The notes under the pieces are model-generated. The model worked only from the letters and a program-made list of their open reading frames with translations. It was not told where the DNA came from and did no database searches. Below, one piece after another: positions 61,093-64,000 of a stretch of DNA of 64,000 bases; positions within the stretch are counted from its first letter, which is position 1; the number at the start of each line of letters is the position of its first letter. The DNA is from Propionispora hippei DSM 15287 (GTDB taxonomy: Bacteria; Bacillota; Negativicutes; Propionisporales; Propionisporaceae). The stretch covers positions 34,035 to 98,034 of the forward strand of contig NZ_FQZD01000015.1 in assembly GCF_900141835.1 (NCBI RefSeq), read 5' to 3'. Both the position numbers and the translations under genes were made by a program.

Positions 61093-61929
61093 ATGGCTGA
61101 ACAAGAGAAAGAAACAGAACAAAAAATGCTTAAAAAAAGCGATATCGTAACATCTTTTTGGCTTTGGATGTTTTTCTATGTGTCAAATTATAATTATGAG
61201 CGTTTGATGTCGCACAGTTTTACTCATGCATTAACGCCTGTTCTCAAAAGATTGTACGGACATGACAAAGAACAAATGGCAGCGGCTTTACAGCGCCACC
61301 TGACATTTTTCAATGTAGAGCCCCATTTTGGCAGTATTATCGGTGGTATTACCATTGCACTGGAGGAAGAACGAGCCCAGGGCAAACCAGTAAGCGATCA
61401 GATGATTAACGGTTTAAAAACCGGCTTGATGGGACCTATTGCAGGTGTTGGCGATACACTCTGGCAGGGGACCCTGACACCGATCTTGCTGTCTTTTGCA
61501 ATCAGTATATCCTCTCAGGGAAATTTAACCGGTGTAGGATTGTATATTCTCCTTATGCCGTTGATTATGTTCACGATTGCTTATAAATTATGGATGAACG
61601 GTTATCGTATGGGACGTGCAGGACTGCAAAAGATCATGGGTGGAAATATGCTGCAAAAGGTAATGGCAATAGCACAAACTATGGGTGGTATCGTATTAGG
61701 CGGTATTACCGCAAGTTTTGTTACATTATCCTCACCGGTGACCTTCTCTAGGGGGAATTCTATTTTTAATTTACAGGCAGAGGTGTTTGACAAATTGCTG
61801 CTAGGATTATTGCCGCTCTTAATTACATTATTTACTCTGCAGTTGCTGAATAGAAAAATGAAATCAACAACAGTATTATGCGTAATTGTGGCTATTGCAG
61901 GCTTAGGTGCAGCACTCGGGATTTTTTGA
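61093..61929 (+). CDS. PTS mannose-family EIID component
   Basis: This 278-residue protein has a long cytosolic N-terminus, LMSHSFTHALTPVLKRLYG, RHLTFFNVEPHFGSIIGGITIALEEERAQG and GLKTGLMGPIAGVGDTLWQGTLTPI, then C-terminal membrane segments. With EIIC it completes the permease. It starts immediately after the EIIC stop. It is the last gene of the PTS operon. Confidence 0.93.
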   Translation: MAEQEKETEQKMLKKSDIVTSFWLWMFFYVSNYNYERLMSHSFTHALTPVLKRLYGHDKEQMAAALQRHLTFFNVEPHFGSIIGGITIALEEERAQGKPVSDQMINGLKTGLMGPIAGVGDTLWQGTLTPILLSFAISISSQGNLTGVGLYILLMPLIMFTIAYKLWMNGYRMGRAGLQKIMGGNMLQKVMAIAQTMGGIVLGGITASFVTLSSPVTFSRGNSIFNLQAEVFDKLLLGLLPLLITLFTLQLLNRKMKSTTVLCVIVAIAGLGAALGIF

Positions 61930-62165
61930 AGGTGTCCATTTTATCTCGACTGCAAAAGATTAGGAAAACAGGGACTAGGTTTTTCTGGGCATGGAAAGAT
62001 TAAAAGCAGAAATGAAGCATGAAGGATAGCTACCAAAATAATAGGTAGTTATAGGGATATATGGGGTAGGTTCATTGTCCCGGCATGAGAAGTGGTATAT
62101 AGATTTATAAAAGCAGTTATTGAAAGAATAAAATAAGGCACCACCACCGTCCTTCTGTCCGTGAG

Positions 62166-62210
62166 AAAAAATAGGAGCTCTATCTGAATGGAGATAGAGC
62201 TCCTATTTTT
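62166..62210 (+). terminator. Strong terminator of the PTS operon
   Basis: AAAAATAGGAGCTCTATCT (62166-62184) pairs with AGATAGAGCTCCTATTTTT (62192-62210). It is the end of the PTS transcript. Between 61930 and 62165 I see no gene, and from 62211 to 62378 only AT-rich leader sequence. Confidence 0.85.
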
Positions 62211-62378
62211 GTCGATTTTTTTAGGGATATAAGAACATATGTAAAAGAAAAATTGGAAATTCCTTTGAGAATAGAGAGGAAATGGAATTTTGATGGAGAA
62301 ATGTGAAATAAATTACATATTTTTCAAATTAAAAGTCTTGCTAGCTATATTTGATTGGAGAAGAAAAGAGGGATATAT

Positions 62379-63020
62379 ATGAGTGATTCTTCAATTTCCC
62401 AGGAACGGTTAGAGTTAATAGTTGAAGCTGCATTGAGACAATTGGAAAGTGGTAGGGATTTAGACAGCGTAGTAATGAAACTGGAGGCAAAAGGGCTATC
62501 GCCTGGAGAAGCTCAGGATTTAGGGGAAAAGGTATATAAGGAATATATTGAAAAGCAGGAGGCGGCATTAAATAATCAAAAATGTTCGAGTTGTAAGCAA
62601 AATTCGCCTGAAGAAGGCTATGCTTCATCTTTATGCCCCGGTTGTCGCAGTAAATTAGTTGCCCGACCATTTCCAATGTGGATTAAATTGGCCACTGGAG
62701 TCATTTCCGTCATTTTACTATTTGCTTGCTTTGGAATTCAGGAAGCGTTTACCGCTAGGCTTGCTTTTGAAAGAGGATTAAAATATGAAGCCACTGGGAA
62801 TTATGCTACCGCAATTAGTCAATATCAAAAGGCACTACAATACTATCCTGATTCTACCAAAATATTGGTTCGGCAAACAGTGACCTATTTTAAGAATAAT
62901 GATGTTATGGCTGCTGCGGCAGCTGTGAAGAAAATACAAGGGCGTAAGGTGGATAAAGAAACTGCCAACGAGATTAATGGAATTATAGATAAAATGATGA
63001 AACCCAAAGATAGTAAATAG
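62379..63020 (+). CDS. Zinc-ribbon/TPR membrane protein of unknown function
   Basis: This 213-residue protein has an N-terminal helical domain, a four-Cys ribbon (CSSCKQNSPEEGYASSLCPGC), one membrane helix (IKLATGVISVILLFACFGI) and a C-terminal TPR-like hairpin (FERGLKYEATGNYATAISQYQKALQYYPDSTKILV). It starts at ATG 62379 after GAGGG. It is 10 bases before the HExxH membrane protein and is likely cotranscribed. It may act as a scaffold for that protein; the function is unknown. Confidence 0.7.
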   Translation: MSDSSISQERLELIVEAALRQLESGRDLDSVVMKLEAKGLSPGEAQDLGEKVYKEYIEKQEAALNNQKCSSCKQNSPEEGYASSLCPGCRSKLVARPFPMWIKLATGVISVILLFACFGIQEAFTARLAFERGLKYEATGNYATAISQYQKALQYYPDSTKILVRQTVTYFKNNDVMAAAAAVKKIQGRKVDKETANEINGIIDKMMKPKDSK

Positions 63021-63029
63021 GAGGGCTTT

Positions 63030-63551
63030 ATGTTTATTCCAGGATTTCTTATTAGTATTATTACGTTTCCAGGAGTTATTGTACATGAGATTGCACATCA
63101 GTTTTTTTGCCGCTTATTCAGAGTTGCGGTTGTGAACGTCTGTTATTTTAGGGTTGGAAATCCGGCCGGTTATGTAATTCATGAAACGCCTAAAAATTTA
63201 TGGCATCAATTGTTCATTGCTATTGGTCCCTTTATTATAAATACAGTGCTAGGAGCGGTTATTGCTTTTCCGGCCGCTATGAAATACCACTTTTCTTCTA
63301 TGGGAATTTTGGATGGGCTATTAATGTGGGTGGGAATTTCTATTGCTATGCATTCGTTTCCGAGTAGCGGAGATGCCAAGAGTATATGGAATGCAACGAA
63401 ACAAGCCCCTTTTTTGGTCAAAACGGTGGGTTTTCCTCTGGTAGGCTTAATTTATCTTGGAGCTGTGGGTTCATTTTTCTGGCTTGACCTGGCATATGGA
63501 GTTGTCGTAAGCAATTTCATACCCGATCTTTTAGTAAAAGCTTTATTATAG
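63030..63551 (+). CDS. HExxH membrane protein, M50-like putative metalloprotease
   Basis: This 173-residue protein is largely hydrophobic with four to five helices and an HEIAH motif (VIVHEIAHQFFC, residues ~19-30) close to the N-terminus, as in site-2-type or DUF3267-like membrane zincins. A possible third ligand is in HSFPSSGDAKSI. It may cleave within or near membranes. The pairing with the zinc-ribbon/TPR gene is notable. Activity is not demonstrated. Confidence 0.65.
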   Translation: MFIPGFLISIITFPGVIVHEIAHQFFCRLFRVAVVNVCYFRVGNPAGYVIHETPKNLWHQLFIAIGPFIINTVLGAVIAFPAAMKYHFSSMGILDGLLMWVGISIAMHSFPSSGDAKSIWNATKQAPFLVKTVGFPLVGLIYLGAVGSFFWLDLAYGVVVSNFIPDLLVKALL

Positions 63552-63704
63552 TTGCTTTATCTCAGAGCAAATGGACGGTTCCTTAACTCCCAAGAACCAT
63601 CAAAGATCAGTAGAGGTAAAAGGGCCGCAGCCTTTCTCTAACCACATTTAATAAATTTCCTAAGAGATTACCACACACGATACTATGTAGCGGTGGTGGA
63701 TCGG

Positions 63705-64000
63705 CTACACTAAGTTGGACAGAAAAAATAAGGGCATGTAGAATAAACTTATCAAGTTAAGGAGTGGATCTCTACCATGTCCAAACAAGCCCGTCGTACA
63801 TTTACAAGCGAATTCAAAAGCCAGATGGTTCAACTCTATGAAAACGGAAAACCTAGAGCCGTGATAGTGGCAGAATATGAGCTCACCGCATCTGCGTTAG
63901 ATCGCTGGATCAAGCAGTCCCAAACCAGCGGCTCCTTCAAAGAGAAGGACAATCGCCCAGCGGAAGAAAATGAGCTTATCGCCTTGCGAAAAGAACTTCA
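63705..64000 (+). mobile_element. IS3-family insertion sequence, left part only
   Basis: The sequence CTACACTAAGTTGGACAG (63705-63722) looks like the start of an IS3/IS150-group element just ahead of orfA. The right end lies beyond the window, so the boundaries are approximate. Bases 63552-63704 hold no recognisable gene. Confidence 0.65.
63777..64000 (+). CDS. IS3-family transposase OrfA, 3' truncated by window end
   Basis: The reading frame begins MSKQARRTFTSEFKSQMVQLYENGKPRAVI and continues VAEYELTASALDRWIKQ, then a charged coiled-coil (RPAEENELIALRKEL). That is the helix-turn-helix and leucine-zipper region of IS3/IS150 OrfA, which binds the element's ends. AAGGAGTGGATC lies upstream. 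The frame is still open at base 64000; OrfB with the DDE domain should follow. Confidence 0.88.
   Translation, partial: MSKQARRTFTSEFKSQMVQLYENGKPRAVIVAEYELTASALDRWIKQSQTSGSFKEKDNRPAEENELIALRKEL

Noticed and set aside
1..64000. tRNA, rRNA genes and CRISPR arrays
   Set aside because: I looked through the intergenic regions and saw no cloverleaf or rRNA-like segment and no regular repeat-spacer pattern; a tRNA missed by eye is possible but not likely in these gaps.

Overview
The window looks like chromosomal DNA of an anaerobic, probably endospore-forming member of the Negativicutes (Sporomusa/Pelosinus type). This is inferred from the gene content: 2-oxoacid:ferredoxin oxidoreductase, a pyruvate formate-lyase system, an iron-sulfur L-serine dehydratase, a Spo0E-like small protein, a LevR/sigma-54 PTS operon, and several riboswitches of the Firmicutes type. 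There are no rRNA or tRNA genes and no CRISPR array. The first ~51 kb is fairly GC-rich. From about 51.2 kb to 63.7 kb it is visibly AT-richer and is bounded by repeat and insertion-sequence material, so that part may be acquired.

Layout. 0-6.6 kb: 3' part of a GGDEF-EAL protein, korAB, a small [2Fe-2S] protein, an MFS exporter and a secreted protein. 6.9-12.4 kb (minus strand): an acid-sugar catabolic operon of RpiR regulator, MFS transporter, DUF1537 kinase, PdxA2-type dehydrogenase and a divergent TIM-family isomerase. 12.6-16.8 kb: a FliB/YkgJ-like protein, then pflA and pflB behind a ZTP riboswitch. 16.9-25.7 kb: a secreted protein, an L-2-hydroxyglutarate oxidase-like enzyme, a citrate synthase-aconitase-isocitrate dehydrogenase operon, a repeat-rich intergenic region and sdaAB. 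25.7-26.6 kb: a manganese riboswitch and a TerC-family gene.

27.1-40.7 kb is the most interesting part. A quaternary-amine (OpuC/EgtUV-like) ABC transporter is followed by a urocanase homologue, a hydantoinase-like hydrolase, an AroM protein, an N-carbamoyl-amino-acid hydrolase, a second amidohydrolase, a histidine-ammonia-lyase homologue, an IclR regulator and a PatB-type C-S lyase. The lyase lacks the Ala-Ser-Gly triad that forms the MIO cofactor, and the urocanase homologue has Gly where classical urocanases have a conserved Cys. No HutI or HutG is present. The set fits uptake and degradation of ergothioneine (trimethylated 2-thiohistidine): removal of trimethylamine to thiourocanate, hydration, desulfuration to hydantoin-5-propionate, ring opening to N-carbamoyl-glutamate, then glutamate. 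This assignment is inferred from gene content and active-site residues.

40.8-50.8 kb: a Spo0E-like protein, thiamine genes (thiN, TPP riboswitch, thiT), an M29 aminopeptidase, an acyl-CoA ligase, a chemoreceptor, a NUDIX hydrolase and two proteins of unknown role. 51.2-61.9 kb: a LevR-type activator faces a sigma-54 promoter that drives a mannose-family PTS operon. That operon contains a complete sugar ABC transporter lying between two near-duplicate EIIB genes, plus a short-chain dehydrogenase. 62.4-64 kb: a zinc-ribbon/TPR membrane protein, an HExxH membrane protein and the start of an IS3-family element.

Intergenic regions carry several ~165-bp imperfect palindromes (full copies and halves) that look like non-autonomous mobile repeats.
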